Assembly: GCF_965201005.1 (NCBI RefSeq)
Contig: NZ_OZ241747.1
Location: 1,488,001 to 1,552,000 of the forward strand
Length of the DNA: 64,000 nucleotides
Direction of reading: 5' to 3'
Origin: Mucilaginibacter_A sp965201005
GTDB taxonomy: Bacteria; Bacteroidota; Bacteroidia; Sphingobacteriales; Sphingobacteriaceae
Shown: positions 8,023 through 17,233 of the stretch, in pieces
Numbering within the stretch: the stretch's first letter is position 1
How the letters are laid out: every line of letters starts with the position of its first letter
Notes under the pieces: model-generated
Seen by the model: only the letters and a program-made list of their open reading frames with translations
Databases searched by the model: none
What the model was told of the DNA's origin: nothing
Made by a program: the position numbers and the translations under genes

Positions 8023-8907
8023 ATGGCAAAATTTAAAGTAATTACCGACAAACTAAATAAACGGCGGCAGATACCGGCAAGCTTGCCTGATAATAATAAT
8101 ATCAGTGGTATTGTTTTCAAAGATTATAGCTTTGAAGGCACGGCAGCGGGAACAAACACGCTCGGTAACTGGTATGTCGACCGTGACAATAACTTTTATT
8201 GGGGCAAGGGATTAATGATCTTGTCCGATACTGTACCGTACGCGACACCAGGTGCCGATGTTATGCCACCCGCGTTTAACGCCAGCCAATTGGAGCTACC
8301 TGTCACCCATACCCAGTGCATTTCCTGCGCTTCTTGGCTGGATACGCACTTTGGCAAGGCGACGGCGGCTGCGGTAGCCGGTACCCCTTTTGAAAAGGAG
8401 TTGCTTTATGCCATTGCCTGTCAGGAAACAGCTATTTACTGGTGTCACTGGATCAATGATCATACACCTGAAGATATACTAGCACGTTGTGTTTTTGATG
8501 CTTCCGGCGATGTGAATGGTACCCGCGAAGCATTCCCTAAAAACACGACGGCTTTTATAGAAAAGTTTGGGCAAGACATTGCCGATATGCTAATTGCGGA
8601 AGCTAACGCATCCAGGGCATTACACGGTTGGGAACCTAAACAATGGGTGTATGCAGGTTACGGTATCTTTCAACATGACATTCAGGCAATTGTTACAGAT
8701 CCTGATTTTTTTAAAAAAAAGGAGTGGTATAGTATGGATGCATGCCTTGGCAAAGTAGTCAGCGAGCTACAAGAAAAATGGCATGTCCACACCGGCGATT
8801 TGTTCAATTCAGTAAAAGCCTATAACGGCAGCGGGACAAGGGCGGAAAACTATGCAAAGAATGTGTTTCAGTTTTTGTCCTGGATTAAAGCGGATCATAA
8901 TCAGTAA
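8023..8907 (+). CDS. Lysozyme-like peptidoglycan hydrolase with N-terminal SH3-like cap
   Basis: The N-terminal part carries a short aromatic motif typical of small SH3-like modules in Bacteroidota cell-wall enzymes (GNWYVDRDNNFYWGKG, residues 48-63). Residues 100-290 look like a lysozyme/transglycosylase fold: a candidate catalytic Glu in ACQETAIYW (E135), the segment YAGYGIFQHD (210-219), and AYNGSGTRAENYAKNV (266-281), which matches the C-terminal substrate-groove motif of soluble lytic transglycosylases. There is no signal peptide, so export would need lysis or a secretion machine. It follows the orphan gene by 29 bases. It probably cleaves the glycan backbone of peptidoglycan. Whether it is an endolysin, an effector or a housekeeping enzyme is not clear. 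Confidence 0.65.
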   Translation: MAKFKVITDKLNKRRQIPASLPDNNNISGIVFKDYSFEGTAAGTNTLGNWYVDRDNNFYWGKGLMILSDTVPYATPGADVMPPAFNASQLELPVTHTQCISCASWLDTHFGKATAAAVAGTPFEKELLYAIACQETAIYWCHWINDHTPEDILARCVFDASGDVNGTREAFPKNTTAFIEKFGQDIADMLIAEANASRALHGWEPKQWVYAGYGIFQHDIQAIVTDPDFFKKKEWYSMDACLGKVVSELQEKWHVHTGDLFNSVKAYNGSGTRAENYAKNVFQFLSWIKADHNQ

Positions 8908-8925
8908 TAATCAAATACATTAAAC

Positions 8926-9093
8926 TAAGAGCCTACTTGAATTTCTAATATTAAAATTTATAATGCTTCTTTTATGCCTGTAAATCCTGTTTTTAGAAGC
9001 TGTTCCAATACAAAAAGTACAATGGGCCGATGATTTTTATGTGGTAAAAGAAGCATAGAAAATATATTGAACAAAATTTAAACAGGCTCTAAG
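8926..9093. repeat. Long copy of the dispersed palindromic element
   Basis: The outer arms CTAAGAGCCTACTTGAATTT and AAATTTAAACAGGCTCTAAG are imperfect inverted repeats. The inner arms are ATGCTTCTTTTATG (8963) and GTAAAAGAAGCAT (9044). It fills the gap between the hydrolase gene and the sensor kinase gene. Confidence 0.75.
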
Positions 9094-9154
9094 TAACATT
9101 TATTAGCACAGTTATCTGTAATCTAACTAATTTAGTCCGAATACAGATAACTAC

Positions 9155-12100
9155 TTGCATTTTGACAGATTACTTGGCTACAAATATTACGCTGTCCTGT
9201 TGTGGGCAGTATTGCTTGTGGCTAATGTTTCTGCTCAAGCTCCTATTCCGCTGCATTTTGAATCTTTTACAATTGACAATGGGCTTTCCCAAGGCTTTAT
9301 CACCTCCATTTTACAGGATAAGCAAGGCTTTATGTGGTTTGGAACAAATGACGGTCTTAACAGATACGATGGCTATTCCTTCACTGTCTTTCGACATGAT
9401 CCATTAAATTTGAATTCACCGGCAGGTGATGATATCAGTTGTCTTTTTGAAGACTCTCATCAGCGCTTATGGATTGGGTTCAGGGGAAAAGGTATTGACA
9501 TTTACGATCCGATGCTCAACAGCTTTCGGCATATACGACGGGCGTCAACCAGAGGGCTACAGTCAGACTTTGTATTAAATATAACTGAAGATAAGTCAGG
9601 TAATTATTGGATTAGATCGCGAGAAGGACTTGACTATTTAGAGTTTAGAAAAGATTTTCCGGTCTTTGTTCCTTTCAAATCAGCTATTAACTCAACGCCA
9701 CAAAACAGATCAGAAATCGGTAGTCTTCTTATTGACAGCCGTAACCGTAAGTTTATTACGAATAATACAACTGTTAATGAGTTATTTTTTAATGAAAGCT
9801 TGCGGACCTATAAATTAGTGGAGCGATTCCGCTTCACGCCTAAAATACCTTTTTTTACAGGCACATTAATGGAAGACACATTAAACCACTGCCTTTACCT
9901 AAATAGTAGTACTCTTATCTGGAAATTTCCGGACTACAATTTTGGTAATGCAAGAATAATTGCCTCGTATGAAGGCCAGGACGTTCGCTGGACAATGGAC
10001 AAAAGTCACAACTTGTGGCTTATGGGCAAAGGAAGTATAAAACAGGTTAATATCCGGAACAAAGGTTTGCGGGAAATAATTGCGGATGAGCCGGAATCGA
10101 TGCGAGCACTTCAAACAGCAACTGTATTTTATACTGACCGTACAGGTGTAGTGTGGATAGGCTCGGGTGGCTATGGACTTATAAAATACGATCCTGCTAC
10201 AGTCGGTTTTCACCACATTTTGCGAGGGTATAACGTGTATCAGGTTGTAGAAGATAAAGAGGGGAAAATCGTTACCAACAATCTGAATGCCTTGCGGATC
10301 ACAGAAGATTCTGCTCAGAATATTCCGCACTTTATAAATGCGCCTGCGGTCAGCGATAAGTTCAATATGTCTTTTACCAAGGATACAGCGGGAAATTTTT
10401 GGTTTGCACGTAATGGTTCATTACTACAGTACAAACCAGCTACCCATAGCGTGCAACGGTTTAAAGTTCCTTTTACCGATCATACTACAGCTCCATTTCC
10501 CCTTTTGGGTGACAAAACGAATAATATATGGATGGGCTATAATAGGTATCTGGTAAAATATGACTGGGTGAACAATTTTTTTTTAAAGTATGACTACCCC
10601 ACAAAATTCGTCCAGTACGATTACGACTTTCTGCAAAGTATTTATCAGGACGAAGATCTGATATGGCTGGGTTCTATCAATGGATTGTTTTGCTTCGACA
10701 CCAAGCAGGAAAAAATGATACATACTTATTTGAATGATGAAAAAGACAACAACTCAATTTCTAATAATATTGCCCTTTCTTTTTGTGCAGATGTGGAGCA
10801 ACCGGAAAGATATCTATGGATAGGAACAAAAGGCGGCGGACTTAACAGGCTTGATAAATTAACGGGTAAATTTATCCATTTTAGTACGGCACAAGGACTC
10901 GCTAATAATGTGATTTATGGTATTCTCCCAGATTATGAAGGCAACCTCTGGCTAAGCACTAACAAAGGCTTATCCGTATTTAATATAGGATCGAAGCACT
11001 TCCGCAATTTTGACGTTAGTGATGGCTTGCAAAGCAATGAGTTCAATCGTTACGCTTACCTAAGGACCTCAGAAGGCAATATGATTTTTGGTGGCTTAAA
11101 TGGCCTAAACTATTTCCGTTCCGATGAAGTAAGACCGCTTGATCCGCCAGAGGTTGTATTCACCGATTTCAGGTTATTTAACCATTCTGTAAAACCAGGG
11201 CATAATTCTCCATTGGCCAAATCTATTGAATATACCCACTATATTCCCCTGTACTATGAGCAGAATGTAATAACTTTCCAGTTTACTGCCCCAGATTACC
11301 GTAAAAAAGGCAATATGCGCTATCGCTACCGCATGGAAGGTTTTGATAAAGGCTGGACTTATTCAGGAGCTGCCCACGAAGCTACTTATACCAATCTGGA
11401 TCCTGGCACATATAAATTTATCGTTCAGGCAAGCTTTGAAAACGGTGCCTGGAACATAAAAAGTTCTTCTATTGAACTATTTATAATTACACCCTGGTAT
11501 CAAACCTGGTGGTTTTACTTAAGTATAACGGTTGTAATAAGTGGAGCAGTTTATGGACTTTACCGGTTCCGGCTTTATCAGCTTAAGAAATTAGAAGCTT
11601 TACGTAATCGTATAGCCGCAGATTTGCATGATGAAGTAGGTTCGTCCATTAGCACTATTGCCATTTATTCCAAAATTATGCAGGAGCAAATGGACAGCCT
11701 TGATTTTGACAAAGCACCTCTACTAAAAAAGATCAACGATTTCGCAATGGAGATCATGGGTTCTATGAATGAAATTGTGTGGAGCATCAATACTAAAAAC
11801 GATGCTTTCGAAGACATCATCGCCCATATGAGGGAACATGCGTTTCAGTTGTTTTCAACCAGGAGCTGTCAAATGCATTTTAATGTTGACGACAATATTT
11901 TACGCTTAAAGATAAGTATGGAACGACGACGCGAATTTTATTTAATTTATAAAGAAGCGTTAAACAACATTGCCAAATATGCCGACGCTCAAAATGTTTG
12001 GATCAGTTTTTCAACAAGTCATAAAAGAATTATTTTAGAAATCAGAGATGATGGAAAAGGTTTTGATCCTGCCAATGTTAGAAAAGGAGGTAATGGGCTT

Positions 12101-12202
12101 ACTAACATGCGGCAACGAGCAGCAGTGCTTCATGGCAGCTTAAGTGTGATATCAAACGTTGGCAGCGGTACCGAAATCATCCTTAGCTTTCATCCTTCTT
12201 AG
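9155..12202 (+). CDS. Membrane sensor histidine kinase with periplasmic two-component-regulator propeller and Y_Y_Y domain
   Basis: The only start that keeps the signal peptide (YAVLLWAVLLVANVSAQA) is TTG at 9155, so the start is uncertain. Residues 30-660 contain many short propeller units with the pattern IxxILxDxxGxxWxGT/S (for example ITSILQDKQGFMWFGTNDGL and IYGILPDYEGNLWLST). A Y_Y_Y domain follows (YRYRMEGFDKGWTYSG), then a membrane helix near residues 780-800. The cytoplasmic part has a HisKA_3-type phosphoacceptor box, RIAADLHDEVGSS with H825, and an ATPase domain (EALNNIAKYADA, DDGKGFD, GLTNMRQRA). It would autophosphorylate on a periplasmic cue. The response regulator that follows 73 bases later is broken. 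No receiver domain is fused, unlike classical hybrid systems. Confidence 0.9.
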   Translation: MHFDRLLGYKYYAVLLWAVLLVANVSAQAPIPLHFESFTIDNGLSQGFITSILQDKQGFMWFGTNDGLNRYDGYSFTVFRHDPLNLNSPAGDDISCLFEDSHQRLWIGFRGKGIDIYDPMLNSFRHIRRASTRGLQSDFVLNITEDKSGNYWIRSREGLDYLEFRKDFPVFVPFKSAINSTPQNRSEIGSLLIDSRNRKFITNNTTVNELFFNESLRTYKLVERFRFTPKIPFFTGTLMEDTLNHCLYLNSSTLIWKFPDYNFGNARIIASYEGQDVRWTMDKSHNLWLMGKGSIKQVNIRNKGLREIIADEPESMRALQTATVFYTDRTGVVWIGSGGYGLIKYDPATVGFHHILRGYNVYQVVEDKEGKIVTNNLNALRITEDSAQNIPHFINAPAVSDKFNMSFTKDTAGNFWFARNGSLLQYKPATHSVQRFKVPFTDHTTAPFPLLGDKTNNIWMGYNRYLVKYDWVNNFFLKYDYPTKFVQYDYDFLQSIYQDEDLIWLGSINGLFCFDTKQEKMIHTYLNDEKDNNSISNNIALSFCADVEQPERYLWIGTKGGGLNRLDKLTGKFIHFSTAQGLANNVIYGILPDYEGNLWLSTNKGLSVFNIGSKHFRNFDVSDGLQSNEFNRYAYLRTSEGNMIFGGLNGLNYFRSDEVRPLDPPEVVFTDFRLFNHSVKPGHNSPLAKSIEYTHYIPLYYEQNVITFQFTAPDYRKKGNMRYRYRMEGFDKGWTYSGAAHEATYTNLDPGTYKFIVQASFENGAWNIKSSSIELFIITPWYQTWWFYLSITVVISGAVYGLYRFRLYQLKKLEALRNRIAADLHDEVGSSISTIAIYSKIMQEQMDSLDFDKAPLLKKINDFAMEIMGSMNEIVWSINTKNDAFEDIIAHMREHAFQLFSTRSCQMHFNVDDNILRLKISMERRREFYLIYKEALNNIAKYADAQNVWISFSTSHKRIILEIRDDGKGFDPANVRKGGNGLTNMRQRAAVLHGSLSVISNVGSGTEIILSFHPS

Positions 12203-12275
12203 GCACTTTTACTTGAGCAGGTTAAATTCTCATTAGTGCTACTTTTTATAGGACTTCGTAAATATATTACCCTAA

Positions 12276-12892
12276 ATGCGCGTATTCGATTTCTGCTCTC
12301 AGATGGCCGTTTTCAATAGCAGCGATCAGAAGGACATAGGATGTGTCGGAGATTTTGAAGACTGTAATAACTTGGTTGAAAATCTTCGCAAAAATTCGCC
12401 AGATGTAGCTCTAATGGACATTCATATGCCGGGAGTAGATGGAATTGATGGGGTGAAGCTGCTGCAAAAACATTATCCTCAAACCAATATCATTATACAA
12501 ACAATTTTTGAAGATGATGAGAGCTTATTTAACAGCTTGCTTGCTGGTGCATATGGCTACATGTTAAAAAAAACGACAAATGAAAAGTTAATAGAAGGAA
12601 TTATTGAAGTGGTAAATGGCGGAGCACCCATGTCTCCGGGAATTGCCAAAAGAGTACTTGAATATATAGGCAATAAAAACAGTAAAGCAAGGCAGAACAC
12701 ATTTATTTATCAAAGCGAGAACTGAATATGCTCGCTCTTTTAGTTAAAGGTTTTAGCCAAAAAATGATTGCCACAGAATTTTTTATCTCCCCCTTTACCG
12801 TTAATAACCATACTAAAAATATCTACAGTAAAATGCAAGCCCATAACGTATCAGAAGCGGTAGCTACAGCTTTGCAGAAAAACCATGTTTGA
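12276..12892 (+). pseudogene. Frameshifted NarL/LuxR-family response regulator
   Basis: The first frame (12276-12725) encodes most of a receiver domain: the phosphoacceptor Asp in ALMDIHMPGVDG, then IIIQTIFEDDESLFNSLLAG and the YMLKK lysine. Its N-terminus is short and lacks the usual acidic pair after the first strand. The frame stops at IYQSEN, but a second frame, shifted by one base, continues with YLSKRELNMLALLVKGFSQK and then MIATEFFISPFTVNNHTKNI, a complete LuxR-type helix-turn-helix ending at 12892. The frameshift lies between about 12670 and 12710, near short A runs. The gene directly follows the sensor kinase and would be its partner. It is either inactivated or a sequencing error; the odd N-terminus favours real decay. 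Confidence 0.8.
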
Positions 12893-13205
12893 ATATGGCT
12901 TAAAAGTTATTTAAAAAATGGCTAGTTTAAGCTATATAGGTGGCCCGAAACATCAAGTATTTTTGCCCTCTAACGGTTTAGGAAATTAAATTGACCATAG
13001 TGATTCTTTAGATATAAAAATAAAAGGCAAATTCAATCAGGGCATCTTACCTGAAATATACTTCTTTACAACAAATATATTTCGACTGACTGCTTAATAA
13101 TTTTCCTTAGCAAAATCGTCTTTTTTGACATTTCAAAAAGCCCTGCCACCTGGGGATTAGAAGTTTTATGCTTAAATTTTTAAATAAATATTTAGAAATG
13201 AACAA
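12893..13205. other. Gap with no visible gene
   Basis: The stretch is AT-rich, with stops in all frames. No RNA gene, terminator or repeat stands out. Confidence 0.4.
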
Positions 13206-13570
13206 ATGAAAAAACAGATTTTAAAAATAGCAGAAGTTTTTCGTATTCCGGCTTTACTAATTTGCTTTACAGGCTGCGCAACCATGGCGCAATTTGGCCA
13301 GTATGCCTACACCCAAACAATTTCTCTTAACGTAGATGCATTAAATATCATGGGAACGGCTACAGATAAATTCTCCAGCCATCAAGCAGACGCAACAGCA
13401 TTCAAACCACTTTAAACAAAATGGTTGAATATGAAAAAATAAACCCAAAAATGAAATTTATGAGAAAATGTGGATGGCCTTAATGACCCCAATAAAAATC
13501 TTTTTGGCGGGTTGTAGCCAAATTCAGCGATAATCCAATAAATATTAAATACAAAACTATCAAAATTTAA
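13206..13570 (+). pseudogene. Decayed small lipoprotein gene next to the muramidase
   Basis: The first frame (13206-13415) has a lipoprotein-like signal, IPALLICFTGCATMAQ, and continues to NIMGTATDKFSSHQADATAFKPL. Joining frames restores a sensible protein: TTLNKMVEYEK (13404 on), NEIYEKMWMAL, LNDPNKNLFGG and VVAKFSDNP each follow in a different frame. At least three indels are needed, at runs of A or around GGTTG. As I recall the family, small lipoproteins of this kind sit beside muramidase genes in other Bacteroidota, and this one ends just before the GH108 start at 13576. With three separate lesions in 150 bases, decay is more likely than a single read error. Confidence 0.65.
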
Positions 13571-13575
13571 AAACC

Positions 13576-14163
13576 ATGACAGACTTTAATCAAGCTTATA
13601 GAATAACGATGAACAATGAAGGTGGTTACGCAAATAATCCCTTGGATCACGGAGGCGAAACCTGGAGGGGCATTGCACGAAACTTTTGGCTACATTGGCT
13701 GGGTTGGCCAATTGTGGATACTATCAAAGCTCAACATCCGGCGAATTTAAATGTCGCTTTATCAAAAAATTTAGAGTTAGAGAAGTTGGTGCTTTCTTTC
13801 TACAAAACTGAATTTTGGGACGTTATCTGCCTTTCTGGATTAAATGATCAGGAAACTGCAAACTCTTTGTTTGATATCTCTGTGAATATGGGAACAGGTA
13901 CTGCTGCAAAGATTTTTCAGGAAGCAGTCAATACTTTCCCGGGCAATTCTATTGTTATCGATGAAAAGATAGGACAAATAACCTTAGCGGCTGCTAATAA
14001 AATCCATTCAACATCTTTATTCGAAAAGATTAACGAACTCCGAGAACAAAGATATGACGAAATAATTGCAAAAAACCCCTCTCAGGCCGCTTTCAAGAAT
14101 TCATGGTTTAGCCGTATTAAATCATATAACACAGAAGAAAAAGAGGGAGAAAATTTAGCTTAA
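13576..14163 (+). CDS. GH108-type N-acetylmuramidase (phage-like lysozyme)
   Basis: The N-terminal motif NNEGGYANNPLDHGGETWRG (residues 13-32) matches the glycosyl hydrolase 108 signature, with E15 as the expected catalytic acid. The C-terminal half (DISVNMGTGTAAKIFQEAVN, then IDEKIGQITLAA) fits the predicted peptidoglycan-binding domain that follows in this family. The length, 195 residues, is typical. There is no signal peptide, as in phage endolysins. The preceding broken lipoprotein gene ends only a few bases upstream, so the two were probably an operon. The enzyme would cut between MurNAc and GlcNAc in peptidoglycan. An insertion sequence landed about 50 bases after its stop codon. Confidence 0.85.
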   Translation: MTDFNQAYRITMNNEGGYANNPLDHGGETWRGIARNFWLHWLGWPIVDTIKAQHPANLNVALSKNLELEKLVLSFYKTEFWDVICLSGLNDQETANSLFDISVNMGTGTAAKIFQEAVNTFPGNSIVIDEKIGQITLAAANKIHSTSLFEKINELREQRYDEIIAKNPSQAAFKNSWFSRIKSYNTEEKEGENLA

Positions 14164-14215
14164 TAAAGTTTAATGACTTATGTACGATCACTTGTATCGA
14201 TCGGTAGAGTGGTGT

Positions 14216-14223
14216 TTTCATTT
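14216..14223. repeat. Left target-site duplication of the IS256-type element
   Basis: TTTCATTT here is repeated at 15557-15564 on the other side of the element. Confidence 0.8.
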
Positions 14224-15556
14224 GAGAGTGTAAAATGAACTGTGTCAGTTAAGAATTAATGATGATTTTTAACTTTAAGACACGGTAACATGAACGAGCA
14301 AAATGGATTTGACTTTGAGAGCTTCAAGGCGGAAGCGATCAAAGGGATGTATGCGGGTAAACCGCTGAACGGTGAAAAAGGGATCTTCGCGCCTTTGCTG
14401 AAGCACTTTTTAGAATCGGCATTAGAGGGCGAGCTGGACGCGCACCTGCAGGAAGAAAAAGCAGCCGGTATAGCCAACCGCCGTAACGGTAAGGCCAGCA
14501 AAAAGATAAAAAGTATTTCGGGGGAGTTTGAGCTGGAGAGCAGCCGTGACCGCGCAGGCAGCTTTGAGCCATTAGTTTTACCCAAACGCCAGGTCATTAT
14601 CACCGAAGAACTGGAAGAAAAAGTGATCGGCCTTTACGGATTGGGACTGAGCACGCGTGATATTTCTAAGCACATCAAGGAACTGTACCAGATGGATATT
14701 TCGGCCAGCACGCTGTCATCCATCACCGATAAAGTTGTTCCGGCGATGAACGAGTGGCGGGCGCGTTCACTGGATTCGGTCTATGCCTTTGTGTACCTGG
14801 ACTGTATGCACTACAAAGTCCGCGAAGGAAATAGCGTGATTACCCGTGCTGTTTACAATATCCTGGGCGTTTCACTCGAAGGAAAGAAAGAGTTGCTGGG
14901 CATGTACCTGTCCGAAAGCGAAGGGGCAAAGTTCTGGTTGGCCGTTTTGACTGACCTGAAAAACCGCGGGATGCAGGACATGCTGATTGCCTGCGTGGAT
15001 GGGCTAAAAGGGTTTCCCGAGGCGATTGCTGCCATCTTCCCGAAAACCGAGGTGCAGACTTGTGTGGTGCACCAGATCCGCAATAGCCTGCGCTATATTG
15101 CTGAAAAGGACAAAAAGACTTTTATGGCTGATCTGAAACCCGTTTACCAGGCTGTTTCCAAAGAACAGGGTTATGAAAACCTGATCGCCTTGGACGAAAA
15201 ATGGGGCAAGAAATATCCCGTTCCAATTTCTTCCTGGTACAACAATTGGGAAAATCTGTCTACCTTCTTTAAGTTTGATGCCCACATCAGAAAGGTAATT
15301 TACACGACCAATTCCGTCGAAGGGTTTCACAGACAGGTTAGAAAAGTAACCAAAACCAAAGGTGCTTTTACCTCGGACAATGCCTTACTAAAGCTTGTCT
15401 ATCTGGTCGTTCAGAACATCTCCGAGAAATGGACAATGCCGCTCCATAACTGGAACCTAACACTATCACAGCTTTTTATTATGTTTGAAGACCGAATAAA
15501 ACTGCACCTACAAAACAACTGAACAACAACACTGACACAGTTCAGCTTACACTACC
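14224..15556 (+). mobile_element. Complete IS256-family insertion sequence, 1333 bp
   Basis: The terminal inverted repeats are imperfect over about 26 bp and share AGTGTAA..TGAACTGTGTCAGT (left end near 14227, right end complement at 15531-15553). An 8-bp direct duplication, TTTCATTT, flanks the element, which fits the 8-9 bp typical of this family. One intact transposase fills the interior. The intact ends and duplication suggest recent insertion. Confidence 0.9.
14290..15522 (+). CDS. IS256-family transposase
   Basis: This 410-residue mutator-type transposase has a recognisable DDE triad: D171 in YLDCMHYKV, D237 in CVDGLKGFPEAI and E344 in TTNSVEGFHRQV. The family signature around CVVHQIRNSLRYI (residues 258-270) is also present. 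The length is normal for the family and the gene is uninterrupted, so the element could still move. Codon use is richer in G and C than in its AT-rich neighbours, consistent with an origin outside this island. Confidence 0.95.
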   Translation: MNEQNGFDFESFKAEAIKGMYAGKPLNGEKGIFAPLLKHFLESALEGELDAHLQEEKAAGIANRRNGKASKKIKSISGEFELESSRDRAGSFEPLVLPKRQVIITEELEEKVIGLYGLGLSTRDISKHIKELYQMDISASTLSSITDKVVPAMNEWRARSLDSVYAFVYLDCMHYKVREGNSVITRAVYNILGVSLEGKKELLGMYLSESEGAKFWLAVLTDLKNRGMQDMLIACVDGLKGFPEAIAAIFPKTEVQTCVVHQIRNSLRYIAEKDKKTFMADLKPVYQAVSKEQGYENLIALDEKWGKKYPVPISSWYNNWENLSTFFKFDAHIRKVIYTTNSVEGFHRQVRKVTKTKGAFTSDNALLKLVYLVVQNISEKWTMPLHNWNLTLSQLFIMFEDRIKLHLQNN

Positions 15557-15564
15557 TTTCATTT
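15557..15564. repeat. Right target-site duplication of the IS256-type element
   Basis: TTTCATTT matches 14216-14223. The 240 bases that follow, to 15812, contain no gene apart from the hairpin at 15769. Confidence 0.8.
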
Positions 15565-15768
15565 ATACTTTTTATATTATACAAGTAACTACTAGCTGTG
15601 CCTCCACAATATGGCTTGCTAACTTTGGTTTAACTGATAATATTTTAGACTCCTATATAAAATCTCTTTCTTGCTAACAAAAGCCTGTTTTTATAAGAAT
15701 AACCTAACCTTAAAAAAGAACTTAAAAAGATTTTATTAGGCTTAACCAGCACTTAAAAAGAAAATTTT

Positions 15769-15788
15769 AGGGGAGTAATTACCTCCCC
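15769..15788 (-). terminator. Hairpin after the DUF932 gene
   Basis: Read on the minus strand, GGGGAG and CTCCCC pair around a seven-base loop and are followed by a T-rich stretch. It lies just past the end of the DUF932 pseudogene. Confidence 0.45.
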
Positions 15789-15812
15789 CCTGTTAATCAG
15801 TATTAGTTAGTA

Positions 15813-16941
15813 TTAATTTAGCAACAACGAGCTACTGCCATGTTTTGCAAAACCTGTACACAGATCAAAAGCAGCCTGTGATTTCTGCATTCCTGCGCCG
15901 TACATGACGGATTTAAACTTGGCTTCCCCGTCCTTGTAATTCCTTACATTCTGAAAGTAGCCGGTAACGGCATTGTAAGCGCCAAACAAAGTGCCTTTCG
16001 TGGTTTGCTCCTGCTGGCTCGGGCTGCTTAAAGCATATTCCATCACAGAACTGACCGTATTGTTATAAGTGGCGGATAGTTCCTCCTGTCTTTCGTTTTG
16101 GATGTTTTCTAATACTTCCTTGTTTGCTGCCATGGCCAATTGTATTAACTGCTTTACTTCCCGGTCTGTTATTTTGACCCTTGCCCAGCGGTTAAACACG
16201 GCTTCCAGTTCTACCGATTGTAGCATGGAGCTGCCCAGTATCTGCTGCGCCCCTTTCAGCTTTTCGGCAGCACTTGCCGTATGCCGTATCTTAATCGTGT
16301 TGCTGCTGTTTTTTAACGCTGCATTGAGCGTGTTCTGGCAAACAACGCGGACAGGTGTAAAAGCGATGGTGATACTACCTGAACCGTCATGCGAAGTGGT
16401 CAGCAGCAAATACTGCTCGATCAAATCGTCCCTGCCAACTTTAATATAATCAGGCAGTTTTGCCGTAATAAAAATACGTTCCCCTTTACCTAATGCGCCT
16501 GCCGTTTCGTATAAGATGCCTTTTCTGCTTGCTACGATAGCATCGAAAAACGAAAAAGCGTTTACATTCTGTACTATCTCGTAATCATTGCCTACTACGC
16601 CCAAGACCTGCTCGGTATCGCTGCGAATGGTAGCGAAATAAGCAGGGACTTCAATTTCAGGAATGATTGATTTTGTGTTGCTGTTTTGGCTGTTGCTGTT
16701 TGGGATACTGTTGCTGTTCCGGTTACTGCCGTTTTGATTGCTATTGATAGATATTGTTTGCCGTATCATATGTAAACAAATGGCGTTTTTCTACCTCGTA
16801 GTTTAACCCCGCATGTATGATCGCTTCTGCGCTTGTCGGGTAATCACTGAGGATTTGTCCTAATCCGTGCCAGGCTTTTTCTTTAACGGAGAAGAAACTG
16901 TGCTTGCCTGTCTTTTCATTGTAATTGATATTATGTGCCAT
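15813..16941 (-). pseudogene. DUF932-domain protein gene split by a frameshift
   Basis: The first part (start at 16941) reads MAHNINYNEKTGKHSFFSVK, then EKAWHGLGQILSDYPTSAEA and RHLFTYDTANNIYQ before a stop. The rest, in another frame from about 16769, continues with PEIEVPAYFATIRSDTEQVL, GVVGNDYEIVQN and the full DUF932 core to 15813. The two frames overlap for about 29 bases, in a linker that has expanded into Asn/Ser repeats (SNSIPNSNSQNSNT) encoded by AACAGC-like microsatellite DNA. DUF932 proteins are carried by many plasmids and conjugative elements of Bacteroidota, and their function is poorly known. The split could be decay, slippage that varies between cells, or a read error in the repeat. 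Confidence 0.75.
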
Positions 16942-17009
16942 GATTGTTTTGTTTTTGATTTGGGTTGGTAATACTGATGATATTCGTTTTTTAATTTTCC
17001 CCTGTCCGC

Positions 17010-17198
17010 TTAGTTTAGTTCGCCGTCGCCTAAATGGTCGGTATTAAGTTTGATGATCTCTGTTTCGAGTACCTGCACGTTTTTAGTGTTTCCTATAAAA
17101 TAGGTCGCTTCTGTTTCCAGTTCTTTTACTGCATCGCGGATAGCGGTGTGGCTGGTCTGGATCACTACCTTAAAGAATAAAAAAATCGTGTCTTTCAT
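17010..17198 (-). CDS. Small hypothetical protein of the mobilization block
   Basis: This 62-residue product starts with a hydrophobic stretch (MKDTIFLFFKVVIQTS) followed by a helical, charged part (IRDAVKELETEATYFIGNTK, then VQVLETEIIKLNTDHL). I recognise no domain. It lies between the DUF932 gene and the next small gene on the same strand, in the arrangement usual for small accessory genes of Bacteroidota mobile elements. It is probably real because of its codon use and its place in an ordered array. Confidence 0.55.
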   Translation of the reverse strand: MKDTIFLFFKVVIQTSHTAIRDAVKELETEATYFIGNTKNVQVLETEIIKLNTDHLGDGELN

Positions 17199-17233
17199 TT
17201 GCTTGGTTGTTGACGTTGTTTGTTAACTGCTGA

